A stretch of 64,000 nt of DNA from Coniochaeta sp. PMI_546 (lineage: Eukaryota; Ascomycota; Sordariomycetes; Coniochaetales; Coniochaetaceae): positions 372,001 through 436,000 of the forward strand of contig MU271153.1 of NCBI GenBank assembly GCA_021432605.1. Direction: 5' to 3'. Shown one piece after another: positions 53,599 to 64,000 of the stretch. Under the pieces are notes generated by a model. That model ran no database searches, was not told the origin of the DNA, and saw nothing but the letters and a program-made list of their open reading frames with translations. Within the stretch, counting starts at the first letter, position 1, and each line of letters opens with the position of its first letter. Made by a program: the position numbers and the translations under genes.

Positions 53599-55347
53599 TC
53601 AAAATAACAGCGCTGGCGTACCCAGTGCCTCCAAGCAAGCTGCAATATTCCATCTGCTGTCCACCTCCATATCCCAAACAGCTCTCACAATTTTGTCGAC
53701 CTCCCGTAGACCCCCGATCAGTTGCGAGTCTCGCGCTCGCTCCACGACCGCCTCAAATGCATCCCGTGCATCGCCTCGCTCAGCCAGGCAGCCCGCGACA
53801 CAGAGGGGCCACGCGAAAGCACGCAGCTCTGCGAGCGGGCTGACCGCGCCGAGCAGCGCAAGCACTTGCACCACGTCTTGTCTCACCCGAGGATCCGACG
53901 GGGCCCACCCGCTTACAGTGACGGAGAGATAGATGCGCGCAGCGTGCGCCCAGATACACGTCGGTGATACTTGCTGGGTGGGCTTGACCAAGTAGCGACG
54001 TAAGGGATCTATCGTGGGTCCATCGCCGTCTTCGTACAGACGTGCAAATCCTCGTGTTAAAAGCTGATACACATCACTTGCCCGCTCAACCATCTCCGCT
54101 TGAGAGAATGCATCAGCTTCCTTCTGTATCTTTTTCCATTCATCCAGAGCAGCGGTGTCGCTAATGGCGCGCATTACCCAGTTCTGGCAGCCGATGAAGC
54201 GCGCAAGGCCCAGCGGCCGGTTGGTCTCATCCGGCTCGATCTCGGGTAATAGATGAGCGTGATAGCGGTGTAGCCGTGGCGTCTGTCGTAGCGCAACGCC
54301 GGATAGAATGTCTAGTCCTAGCAAGATGGCCGCGAAGAAGCGAAAGGCGGCCTGATCTGGATTCCAAAGATGCCGCTCACTGAGTTTCGGGAATGAGGGC
54401 GGAGGCCATACCATCTGGTCGAGGATGTGTGCGAGCCCGCCATCATCTTCTGTAAAGGCCCTGTTGTTCGCAAATAAGTCCTCGAACAGCGCGACTGCCG
54501 GTGTAAGATGCGCCTGCCACGCCGCTCCGGAAGATCCCCCAACGAACAGCTCGAATATCAGGAGCTGGATAATCGTTTCCATCATCCGCGCTTTTTCAAG
54601 CAGGTCCGCTGTGCTGCCATAGGAAGCGACCCCTGCCAGGTCCGTCCGGATCATCCCAAATGACTTTTCTGCCTGCCCGACCACCTGGTTCCAGATGACG
54701 GAGTTGCATGGCGCACGGTCGGGGTAAGACTCCTTGAGTCCAACGGTGATAAAGAAGGAGCTCAGGCTCAGTACGGAGTGGGATACAGCGCGATTGAGAT
54801 TCACGAACGCCAACAGCCATGCGCGGCTGGTGTCAAGCAGGGAAGGTCGATAAAATGGGAAGAGAAAGGGAAAGACGTGGTCAATATACGTCATGGTGGC
54901 GCCGAGCTCCCAAGCGCGGCCCAAAGGAGAGAGGGCTGACGACGGTGGTGTCGGCGGAGATGGTGCTTTGGGTCGAGACCGTGCTGCGGAGGGTGCCTCT
55001 TGCTCGCCGTCGGTGTTCTGCGGCGAGTCCGAGGGGATTCCTCGTCGCCTTGTGTTCCTCGATACGGCTCTTCTTCCACCCCGCGGGGCCGTGAAGTGAC
55101 CTGGCGAGACGACGACAAAATCAGTCCGAAAGTGCCTCTCGCGACGACTACTTGCTCCATTCTTGATCTGCGCCGTGATGATTCGTGCCATTTCGTGCTG
55201 CCTGGCACCGCCATCCATCCACGCTGGCTTGGAAAGGTCGCCGTGGCATGTTATCCCGAGCGCGGTGCAGCCGCCACAGGCGGGCCTAGCACCGTCGCAC
55301 CCCTTCCTCCTTAGACGGCATGTCCAACACGGGCGGTGCTGTGGCAT
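53599..55347 (-). CDS. Zn(II)2Cys6 transcription factor
   Basis: One exon, 582 residues. The DNA-binding domain is at residues 7-34: CWTCRLRRKGCDGARPAC then GGCTALGITC. The spacing C-x2-C-x6-C-x6-C-x2-C-x6-C is exact. A basic/Ser-rich linker follows to about residue 145. The long helical region from about 165 to the end resembles the fungal-specific transcription-factor domain of the PF11951 type (QLLIFELFVGGSSGAAWQAH, ILLGLDILSGVA). This is a nuclear regulator, possibly of neighbouring genes such as the NmrA-like or beta-lactamase-like gene. Targets are inferred from proximity only. Confidence 0.93.
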   Translation of the reverse strand: MPQHRPCWTCRLRRKGCDGARPACGGCTALGITCHGDLSKPAWMDGGARQHEMARIITAQIKNGASSRRERHFRTDFVVVSPGHFTAPRGGRRAVSRNTRRRGIPSDSPQNTDGEQEAPSAARSRPKAPSPPTPPSSALSPLGRAWELGATMTYIDHVFPFLFPFYRPSLLDTSRAWLLAFVNLNRAVSHSVLSLSSFFITVGLKESYPDRAPCNSVIWNQVVGQAEKSFGMIRTDLAGVASYGSTADLLEKARMMETIIQLLIFELFVGGSSGAAWQAHLTPAVALFEDLFANNRAFTEDDGGLAHILDQMVWPPPSFPKLSERHLWNPDQAAFRFFAAILLGLDILSGVALRQTPRLHRYHAHLLPEIEPDETNRPLGLARFIGCQNWVMRAISDTAALDEWKKIQKEADAFSQAEMVERASDVYQLLTRGFARLYEDGDGPTIDPLRRYLVKPTQQVSPTCIWAHAARIYLSVTVSGWAPSDPRVRQDVVQVLALLGAVSPLAELRAFAWPLCVAGCLAERGDARDAFEAVVERARDSQLIGGLREVDKIVRAVWDMEVDSRWNIAACLEALGTPALLF

Positions 55348-55903
55348 TCGGCAGGTTCTGATTGTTGCAGCCGTGCTTGACGAAAAGCTGTGTTGAGAAG
55401 AGGATTAGCTGGACTCGAGGTGATGTGGATTGCGGTTCCAAAAGTGAGTGGGTTCTGCAGGCCGGCTCGGTGCCGAAGCTGCTAGGAGCCCTTTCCTTGC
55501 CATGCTTCCTCAAACAAGGACACGAGGTAAGTACCAGGTAATCAGATCCAAAATCGCTGAAGACAAGGCATTCCCTCCCTAATTTGTCAAACGAGTGTAT
55601 TCTTGTGCATCAGGGATTACAATGAACAGGAGGTCATCAAAAGTTCTCTCACCGTCAGTGAAGACCACGCTCGGACGAAGGCACGATGGTCACTAGTAGC
55701 TATGCTTCATGCAACACGAGCATTAAAGTATGTGGTTATCGAAGACGCTGGTGATAAAAACGAGATATAAAATCACACCTGCAACCTCTGAGCAACGCTT
55801 TCTGGCTCTCCACTCGTTCGAATGATGCGATGCGTTGGAGAAGCTTGCAAGACACTCAAACGATATCACCCCGAAAACAAAAATCATGAAAGTTCAACCC
55901 TCG
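55348..55903. other. Intergenic, upstream of Zn2Cys6 gene
   Basis: Between the Zn2Cys6 start (-) and the 3' end of the coiled-coil gene (-). It should contain the regulator's promoter. No gene seen. Confidence 0.5.
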
Positions 55904-57273
55904 TCACCATCCCTCTTCCGAATCCACACAAGTGGACTGCTCTCCGGGAGCACCATCCTCGTCCTCCACGTCCTCTGCCTCTTCCAGCCTCATCACCCAT
56001 GTCTCGATATCCTCCCACCCGACCTCCCTTCTCTCCTCCTGCTCGACTCCAGTCTCATCTTCCTCCTCTCCCCGTCCAACAACAACCCTGCTCTTGACAG
56101 CCACCGTCTCCTCCCAAACATCCCCTCCGTCCGTCATGCCCTCCCGGTAAATCGTCGGCGAAACAACGAGAACCACCTCCTCGCCCGCGCCCCAGTACTG
56201 AGTCACCTTCATCGTGTCGGCGTCGAACACAGTCCAGGACAAAAAGCCAGCCGAGGGCAGCTCGACGGTGTGATCCGCCCTCGAGCGGCGGAGGATCAAG
56301 TCGAGATCCCCCGCCATCTCGAGGAGGTACTTGAGATCGGCCACCGCGTCGGCGAGGTAGATGCTGTGGTGCGGGATCCGCAGCTCAACGAAGAAGAAGT
56401 CGAAGATCTCCATGGCGAGGTCGTGGATCTGCTCCGCCTTGCTGGATGGGACGAGGGTGAGGAGGTGGTTGATCTCCTCTGTGCGCAGGCGGTGGTGCTC
56501 TGCTATGTCGGCCGCGTCGGTCATGGCCGCTGCGGGGGGGTGTTAGTGCATCGTGTTTGGATAGGAGGGACTGATGTTGGCATACCTCTCATGCCATCCA
56601 ACTGTCTCATCTTCTTCTTGCCCCAGAAGCCGGCCCAAAAGTCGGAGTAACGCGCGAAGATGTTGGTCTGCATGAAACTCCAGATCCATGCCTTGAAGAG
56701 TAGGCCGCGTGTTGTTCTGTCGCCGAGAAGAGGCCCAGGATAACGTGTCAGGTGGGAGAAATTGCCGTACTCAAAAGGAAGCACCCGGGCCTCGTCGACG
56801 AGGTATATGTCCACGAACTTGGCGATCGTCGAGTCGAGGGATCTGAATCGTCTTCGGATATGCGTGGTCGGGACCGTGTCCTGGTTCTCTGGCAGGCGGA
56901 ATTTCATCTCGTCAACCTGCTCCGTGAGGGCCTGGTTGTTGGCTTTGGCTTTGGCCAGCTCGCGCTGGAGTTGGGCGACTTTCGCCTTCAGATTGTCCTT
57001 CTCCCGGCCAATCTGATCCCTGACGTTGGTGAGCTTCCAATTATACTCCTCGAGTGCGGTGATTTCCTCTTCCTTGCGATTGAGCTCGTGGCGGTAGGTG
57101 CTCAGGAGGTACTTGGTCAGGGGGCGACGACGCCGCTGAGGACTTCCGACGGTCTGTGTTCCCGCATCATGACATTTGTCCTGATGAGTCGTCTTGCGGA
57201 TCTTGGCAAGGGGCTGCTGCTCGCTGTCGCTGGTGCTGTCACCCAGCGGTCTTTTGTTTGTACCGTTGGACAT
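55904..57273 (-). CDS. Coiled-coil protein of unknown function
   Basis: Exons 57273-56586 and 56529-55904, with a 56-nt intron (donor GTATGC, branch CTAAC), give 437 residues. A basic N-terminus (SPQRRRRPLTKY) may be a nuclear localisation signal. A strong heptad coiled coil follows at about residues 60-125 (EEEITALEEYNWKL, KDNLKAKVAQLQRELAKAK). Then comes an Arg/Phe-rich folded region (RRRFRSLDSTIAKFVDIYL, WIWSFMQTNIFARYSDFWAG). After the intron, a helical region ends in a highly acidic tail. I recognise no named domain. Similar coiled-coil plus FARYSDFW-like proteins may be a fungal lineage-specific family. Function is unknown. Confidence 0.8.
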
Positions 57274-58696
57274 GATTTACTGTGTCCGAAAGGGGCTAAT
57301 GGTTCGGTGCGGTTTGTGAATTGGTGGAGAAGAATATTAGCAGAGAATAAGGGGGACGGAAGGCAAGATATTTGAATGGCTCTGCGTATAAAGTTTTCGT
57401 TTGCTACGTGATGTATCAGACGATAGTTTTAGATCAGACGAGAGATCACATGCGGTTTGGAAGCCGACGAGATCTACTCTAGAGAAGCTTAAGCATTCGG
57501 AAGAGATGGAAGACCTATGGGACATGTAATGAAACCGAAGGGAATATATAGCAAAATTTTCCTTAAGAAGAAGAGGGCTGTATTGTAGCATATGTCATGG
57601 GCAGATGGAAAAAGGACCAAGGCGTATTGTAAGTCGCTATTGTCTCAGAGTGTTCCCTATCATTTTAGATCATTGCTATTGTTCCTGGTTCGCTATTGTG
57701 TGTGCTCACTCAAAATGGCAGGCGTTGGAGAGAACATTGTGGCTGAGGTGACGGTGACAGGGCAGTCAGATCTACCGTTGAGAGTGGCAGTCGATGTTAA
57801 CAACCAACCCAAGAGGAACGGATATCTTAGGAGTCTCTGAGCAATCTCTTCTCAAATCCAAGTTTGGTCTCTATTAAATAATCGACTGTGTGTTATCGGG
57901 TAGGATTTGGAGTCGTACGGTCTCCTGGAATCCAATATGTAGTTTTGACTGGTGATGGTCATGTCTGAAAATCCTGGCCACGAATCAGTTGAATTTCACT
58001 GTGTCCACACATGTTGGAGACATCTCTGGAGGTCTTATGCTTCATTAGTTGTCTGAAAATGCTGTCGTGCTCCTTGACGGTGCTCTCGCCTTTTGGCGAG
58101 AAGGTCGCCCTTTGATCACTTTCCCTGACCAGTCGTCGATTGTCGATCGAGAGCATAGTATGAAAGTAACATTCGTAAAGACGTCTCATAAGCTCGATAC
58201 GCATCTGGTGAGTGTCTTGGTATGCTCTGAATCGACTGCGTACGGTCTGAAAGGGGTCCAATTGGTTTTGTTGTTGTGCCGGAGGGCTTCCACTTGAATA
58301 TCCAGACCGGTATATTCACACATGTCGGTGAATCTTCGCCGCGTCCCTGCCTCAGTCACTGCATACCCACGAGGTTGCAGTCTCATGTCGACCTTATCAT
58401 TCAATGCTGAGTTCTGGCAGTGCGAATGACTGTTGGACGCTCGACTGCCGCTTACCCTATGATTCACTTCCTCGATTCATGGTCTCCAGGATATCAGACC
58501 AGCTTAAAATAATATATAAGCCTTCGTTCCAAAGCTCCTGGTTGCTGCTATACAAACCGAAAGCATTCAGTATCTTCTTGAGCCAACTTCAGCGTTTATT
58601 TCGCTTCTGATACCACACCAAGGTCGTTTACTGCACTGCCAAAGTGGTGGAGCATAGGTAACAGAACATACTTACAGAACATTGTTGCGGAACAAC
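57274..58696. other. Divergent intergenic region, nothing recognised
   Basis: 1.4 kb between the coiled-coil gene (-) and the HEIGH-motif gene (+). Several AT-rich TATA-like stretches occur (for example near 57545 and 58508). Short open frames only. Confidence 0.5.
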
Positions 58697-60123
58697 ATGA
58701 GCAATCAAACATCTGGTGGAGGACCTAGAGGTCTCCCAGCGATGGTGGAAGGACTTCCGCGTCGTCTTGACAACTTTCAGGTTATGACATGGAATGGAGA
58801 TGCCGACACTCCGCCCATCCCGCTCGAGCCAACAGATGTCCAACATTCCGTAATTGCTGCGGCAGTGCACTTCGCGCTCCTCCTTCTCGAAGGGAAGGGA
58901 GGCCGAGCTGCCCTGAAGAAAGTAGGAGTTCAGATTGGTGAACATCATGTGCCCAAGGACTTCCCCCCGGATCGTACGTCCCATCCCCTGATCAAAGACA
59001 TGGAGCTCCTGGTCAACTACTTCTTGGTGAGGCTCCGGAGTGGTTTTTGCAACCTGGTCATCACCGGTACAGATTCATGGGCATGCTTCTTAAATCCCAG
59101 GACCCGTACTCGTGGCGGTGACTACCAGTATACAGGACCTGACGATTTCGACCCCGAGAGTTACGATCCAAAGGACGTCGGTGCAGTCCTAGTCGACAAT
59201 TCCTTTCCCGGTGTATGTGAACTTGATATCCAAGCCCCCCCCTGTCACCGTCTGGAAAAGGAACACAACTGACACGAATTGTGCTTCTTTTACTTGGATG
59301 ACATTCTGAGGGCTCAGAAGTGCATCGAGGAGGACTCGGGAAGCCAGAGGGCGCAGAATGCCCTGCGCCAGTTCAAGCGGAACATGCTGGCCTTATCCCT
59401 GGTAATGATGCATGAAATCGGTCATATCTTCAACGCCTTCGTCACGTCCATGTACGGGAGCCGCATGCGTGCCCACACGCCGGATAACGTCTTTTTTTCC
59501 CCGTATACGGGCTACTTCCCCGACGAGCAGCCCTCCAAACCAAATCCCAGCAAGGTTGGAGAAGCCGGCAAGGCCTTGGAGTATTACGCTTGGGGTGGAA
59601 TGGTACAGTTGACGGCAAATAAGCCTACTGATAATGACTTTGATGACTATCATAACTTTGTCTGGTCACGAGTTGTGCTCAAGGTGTGGGTCGATGGAGC
59701 GTACAAATATCGAGTTATTCCAGACGATCTGGTTGAGAAGTTTTTCGATGCCCCTGAGGGTGAGTAGTTTACTGCCTGTCGTTGCTGAGAGCTGAGGCTC
59801 TGCTAGGACTTGTACCGCCCTGGAAAAGAATTGCCTATTTCGAGTGATTCTAACACTTTCTAGTCTTCCCTCTGGCAGATGCCTTGATCAACCAAACCGT
59901 AATCGAAGACGGAGCTCCCGACGACAACGACGACGACGCGGCGGACAAGTTGGATTCGTCGCATACATCCGCTGCAGAGGGGCACCTGTGGCAAATGGTT
60001 GGAGACCGGCAGATGGCGGCTTATAGAGACGCGCCTACATTTTCGATAGAAGATGAGGAAGCTATCAAGGCCTTCATCATGGATCCGCGAAAGCGAATTC
60101 CGGTGAAGCAGAACAGCACTTAG
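58697..60123 (+). CDS. Putative zinc metalloprotease-like protein (HEIGH motif)
   Basis: Proposed exons 58697-59212, 59318-59759 and 59864-60123 give 405 residues. The 104-nt second intron is clear. The first intron is uncertain: the frame is continuous except for a TGA at 59270-59272. Removing 59213-59317 (GTATGT...CTCAG, 105 nt) bypasses it. However, the sequence just after the TGA (FFYLDDILRAQ) also looks coding, so a nonsense change is possible. The motif MMHEIGHIFNAF (59405-59440) is a HExxH zinc site. A Glu-containing segment GEAGKALEYYAWGG downstream may supply the third ligand. No signal peptide is seen. The C-terminus is acidic. Family and substrate are unknown. Confidence 0.75.
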
Positions 60124-61964
60124 GTCTAGCTTCGTTGTGGCGGACTGGCAGGTTCTCGACTTTGCGATTGAGCAAGAGGGCCTGTCGTGCGAGGAGGCCT
60201 ATTTATTTCGGGTCATTTTTGGGACGTGATAGAGCTAGAGGAAGATCAAATCACGTTTGGGATCATTATCACACGGAAACGTGATAAAATCAGCTGTTGG
60301 TAGTCTAGACTTGCCTTGGGATCGTGGTTTTAGACTACAGTTACCACATTCAACAGCAAGCTTTGCATTTGACAACATGGAGCCACGATGAACGGGGTAT
60401 TGAGTGACAAACGTTGTGGTTGACAAACACAAGCTGTTAGTAAAACTCAGTTCAAGGTAGCAAAGCGGTATATGAAATGGCAGCTATATCCCCAATGCTT
60501 GAACATGGGGGCATCATCCAAAGTCCCTTTGACGTCACGGACAGGACGGACTGTCCACTTTTCAGTCCGGGCCACTATTTCGCTTAGACCACCGAGCATC
60601 GTAGCCAAGTGAAAGCATTATAGGTCAGCGGTCATGCAGTAAAGTCACAATTCGACTATGTCCCTCAATACGACAACGACTAAGGTAGCTCCGCATATAC
60701 GCGATGTCAAGTCGCGCGGAGCGAATAGGCCGTCAAGGAAGCTCATAATGCACGCGGGTGTTAACACAAAACCGACAAGCAAGTTTATATATTGACACTA
60801 CCAATATACAACGACACCTTCTCAATGCGCATGTCTGTTCTCCGCTACATGGCCTCCAAAAATGCCTCGACTTGGCCCGGAAGTTGGGGATTTCAGGCAC
60901 CGACGGAGCGCATTGTGGCAGGAAGTAAAGTACCCTACAGCTTCCAAGACGGGAAGTGCATATTGCAGCTCGTCCAGTCAAATCGCCCAAGCAGGGGAAT
61001 GTCGGGCTATTGGCTGGCACTGACGTGCATGACGAAGCGTGGCACTGCCTGCCCGTGGACCTGTGGCAGATCAACCGGATGCAGTCCTAGATCTACCTAG
61101 GCGACCTCCCTCATGCTGAACCCGACCCGCAGTTTTCGCTTCTCGCATACCATAATAAGAGCTCGTCGGCCTTTTCCTTCATAAAAAAATAGACGACAGC
61201 CTCGAGCAACAGCCTCCCGAGATCAGCACTTTGCAGAAGCCCACAAGTCCCTTCTTCTAAGCGCTGTTTCAGGGCAGCCCCCTGCCAAGGCTGTTGGACC
61301 CCACACGAAGCTTATCTTCCGGCATAGGGCAAGTGGCTTGCGTGCCGTACCTGCTAAATCGGGGCAGAGCGACAGGGGTCAGATGGGGCTACTTCCGGCA
61401 GATCAACGACCAGATCTTGAACTTGCCCTTCAACGTGCCAGCCGTGCGGAGCAATCTGCCCAGAAGCGGCAAGTCAAGAACCGGTTGGGGTGGTGTTTAT
61501 TCGGCCGTCGTTATTGCCATGCGCCCAATTAACATGAGAAGATCGTACAGACGGACGTTGTGGTCATGACGATCGTTGTAGGTTGTTCCTGGCGACCTCG
61601 GCGGCGGATGAAGGACCCTGACGGCCCCACAGGTGGTGCTTGCCGATCTGTAAGACTCTTCAAGGTAATCGTACTGTACTTATTAGTTTATATATTGAAC
61701 GGCCCTCGTCTGCTCCGTTCTTTTGTTCTAGCTGCTTCTTGCTTGTCGGGTCAGGTAGCAAACACAATCTGAAGTTTGCTCGCCAAGTCTCGTCTTCGGT
61801 GGAACGTAGCGCAGGAACGGTTCGGCAGAGCTTCTCTCACTGCTCCTTCTTCGGCCGTCTGGAGTCCTTGTCTCGAATCACCAGTATAAGATTACGAGCA
61901 ACCACCAAACTAGCGCCTCCGCTAGCCATATCTTGCATTCGCGAGGATCGGCAAACACTTGAAG
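60124..61964. other. Intergenic with a 14-bp direct repeat
   Basis: 1.8 kb without a supported gene. AGTTTATATATTGA occurs at 60782-60795 and again at 61685-61698. The second copy may serve as TATA region for the sedolisin gene, about 270 bp upstream of its ATG. Short open frames at 61294-61569 lack features. Confidence 0.5.
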
Positions 61965-63783
61965 ATGCTTCTCCTCGCTTTGCTGGCGACGGCCGTTTCG
62001 GCTCGCGTCTTTGACAGCCTACCGACTGTCCCCAAGGGCTGGAAGGAAGTCCGCACAGCCACACCCAAGGAGCCAATTGCCCTCCGAATTGCCCTGCGCC
62101 AGCAACACTCGGATGCGCTCGAGCAAGCTGTTCTCGAGATCTCAACTCCCGGACATCCCAACTATGGCATGCACATGACACGCGAGGAAGTGCGCTCATA
62201 TACCGCCCCTTCAGCAAAAGCCGTGTCGGACGTGACTGCTTGGATCCGCCAGTACGATATCAAGCCCAAGGTAGACAACGACTGGATCTCCATCAGCACA
62301 ACTGTCGGCACCGCAAATGACCTACTCAACACCACCTTCGGTTGGTATGAGTACGAGGCCGGCGGAGGCCCGAAGCTGCGGACGCTCTCGTACAGCGTCC
62401 CTGACGAGATTGCCGACCACGTCGATCTCGTCCAGCCCACGACGAGATTCGGCCAACTGGGCGCCAAGAGGTCGACAATCTTCGAGATGACAATTGTAGA
62501 GGACGACCACGATATCAAGACTGCGTCTGTGGCGAGCAGCAAGGAAGCGAAGATTGCTGCTGCGACTTGCGGCACGACGATAACCCCAGACTGCCTCAAG
62601 TCGCTGTACAACATCAAGTACACCGCCAAGCCTGACGGCAACCTCGTTGCATTTGCCTCTTATCTCGAGGAATACGCCAGATACTCCGACCTGCAGACGT
62701 TCGAGACTCAGTACGCCCCGGCGGCAAAAGGCCAGAATTTTAGTGTCACTCTGATCAACGGAGGCTTGAACGACCAGCAGAGCTCTGATGACAGCGGTAA
62801 GTAACTGAGCATCTCGCCAATATTCGAGATCTTTTTCATACTGACCCTCTTCAGGCGAGGCGAACCTTGACGTACAGTACGTCCTCGGAATCAGCCACCC
62901 GATCCCAATCCTGGAGTACAGCACCGGCGGCCGCGGCCCCCTAGTGCCAACCGCAGACCAGCCAACGCCTCCAGGCAGCAACGAGCCCTACCTGGAGTTC
63001 CTCACCTTCGTCCTCGCCCAGCCGGATGCCGCACTGCCACAAACCCTCTCGACGTCATACGGCGAGGAAGAGCAGAGCGTGCCGCAAGACTACGCCCTCA
63101 AGGTCTGCAACTTGTTCATGCAGCTCGGCGCACGGGGAGTCTCGGTCCTCTTCTCGTCCGGAGACTCGGGCCCGGGCAACAGCTGCGTCCGTAACGGGGA
63201 CAATGCGGCCTTCTTCAACCCGACTTTCCCGGCCGGTTGTCCCTACGTGACCTCCGTCGGGGCCACGTCCGGCACCGCCCCGGAGCGCGCGGTCAGCTTC
63301 TCCTCGGGCGGCTTCAGCATCTACCACAAGCGCCCCACCTACCAGGACGCCGTCGTCCCGGCCTACCTCAAGAGCATCGGCAGCACGTACTCCAAGTTCT
63401 TCGACGCCACCGGCCGCGGCATCCCGGACGTGGCAGCGCAGGGCTCGACTTTCGCCGTCATCGATAAGGGACGTAGTGCGCGGCTGTCCGGCACCAGCGC
63501 CTCGTGTCCTACCTTTGCGGGTGTGGTCGCCCTGCTCAATGCGGCCAGGAAGAGCCAGGGTATCGCGCCGCTTGGGTTCCTGAACCCGTGGCTGTACAAC
63601 AACTCGGCTGCGCTGACGGACATCACGAGCGGTGCGGGTGTTGGATGCACTGGGAACAGGGCTTTCCCGAGCTCGGGGGCCAGGTGGAACGCTACTGCTG
63701 GCTGGGATCCGGTTACTGGGCTGGGCACGCCGAAGTTTGATCTTCTGCTGGCGGCTGCTGCGCCGGGGGTTGCGAATGCGTAG
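61965..63783 (+). CDS. Secreted sedolisin-family peptidase (S53)
   Basis: Exons 61965-62796 and 62855-63783, with a 58-nt intron, give 586 residues. The signal peptide is MLLLALLATAVSA. A pro-kumamolisin-type propeptide follows (ALRIALRQQHSDALEQAVLE, STPGHPNYGMHMTREEV). The catalytic domain starts near residue 200 (TPDCLKSLYNI). The Glu and Asp of the triad lie in SGEANLDVQYV, directly after the intron. The oxyanion Asp is in LFSSGDSGPGNS, and the nucleophile in RLSGTSASCPTFAG. The C-terminal calcium site is seen in ALTDITSGAG and GWDPVTGLGTPKF. This is an acid-active tripeptidyl- or endopeptidase secreted for protein degradation. ATG 61965 gives a clean signal peptide. Confidence 0.95.
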
Positions 63784-64000
63784 ATGGTCATGGAGGTCAG
63801 CGTGAGTGGAATCGTTGGTCAGAAGGTTCGGGGAGAGCTGGAGGTAGACGTCCCCCTCTGGTTGATAATGTGGCATCATTATGATTGGACTCTCAAACCC
63901 TGTGAGACATGCATATAGTAGAAGCTGTATGACAGGAGAGACAGCTAGAGTTATTGCTTACCTAAGTCATCGGACTGAAAATCAAGTTTAATGGATCTTG

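Overview
The window looks like chromosomal DNA of a filamentous ascomycete (Pezizomycotina). Genes are separated by 0.1-3.7 kb. Most carry 0-5 short introns (about 47-115 nt; GT-AG apart from one GC-AG) with CTAAC/CTGAC-like branch sites. The families are typical of this group: UstYa/DUF3328 oxidases, rhodopsin-domain membrane proteins, Zn2Cys6 and DUF7896-type C2H2 factors, sedolisin, ArsH and NmrA-like proteins. I cannot name the species. Coding exons were joined by hand from splice signals and reading phase. No rRNA, tRNA, CRISPR or intact transposon was recognised.

Layout. 0-2.4 kb: 3' end of a Cys-rich protein, a small secreted protein, and a purine hexanucleotide repeat. 2.4-6.2 kb: large AAA ATPase (-). 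8.3-10.3 kb: triple-KH RNA-binding protein (-). 12.5-13.9 kb: secreted aspartyl protease (+). 14.4-16.1 kb: Yos9/OS-9 ER lectin ending in RDEL (-). 19.9-22.3 kb: C2H2 regulator (+). 25.4-28.0 kb: rhodopsin-domain membrane protein (+) and membrane-anchored double-psi beta-barrel protein (-). 28.7-35.3 kb: sugar transporter, ArsH (-) divergent from a bZIP factor (+), and a monocarboxylate-type MFS transporter. 38.7-41.9 kb: large secreted GH106-like hydrolase (-).

The most interesting locus is 43.3-45.9 kb. A UstYa-type oxidase (-) is divergent from a 126-residue secreted precursor (+). The precursor has six tandem units, each opening with Lys-Lys and ending in Ile-Trp-Leu-Trp. This is the architecture of a dikaritin-type fungal RiPP: signal peptide, kexin-like dibasic sites, repeated core, and an adjacent HxxHC oxidase. 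The Trp-only core (IWLW) matches none of the cores I know (ustiloxin YAIG, phomopsin YVIPID, asperipin FYYTGY). The repeat order 15-15-19-15-15-19 shows a nested duplication. The oxidase's first HxxHC motif is assembled across a GC-AG intron and a 12-nt micro-exon.

Downstream lie a frameshifted kinase-like gene, a beta-lactamase/transesterase-like protein (48.6-49.9 kb), a proline-rich protein, an NmrA-like reductase and a Zn2Cys6 regulator (52.3-55.3 kb). These could form an extended accessory cluster with the RiPP genes, but that is inference from position only. The window ends with a coiled-coil protein of unknown function, an HEIGH-motif putative metalloprotease and a secreted sedolisin (S53).
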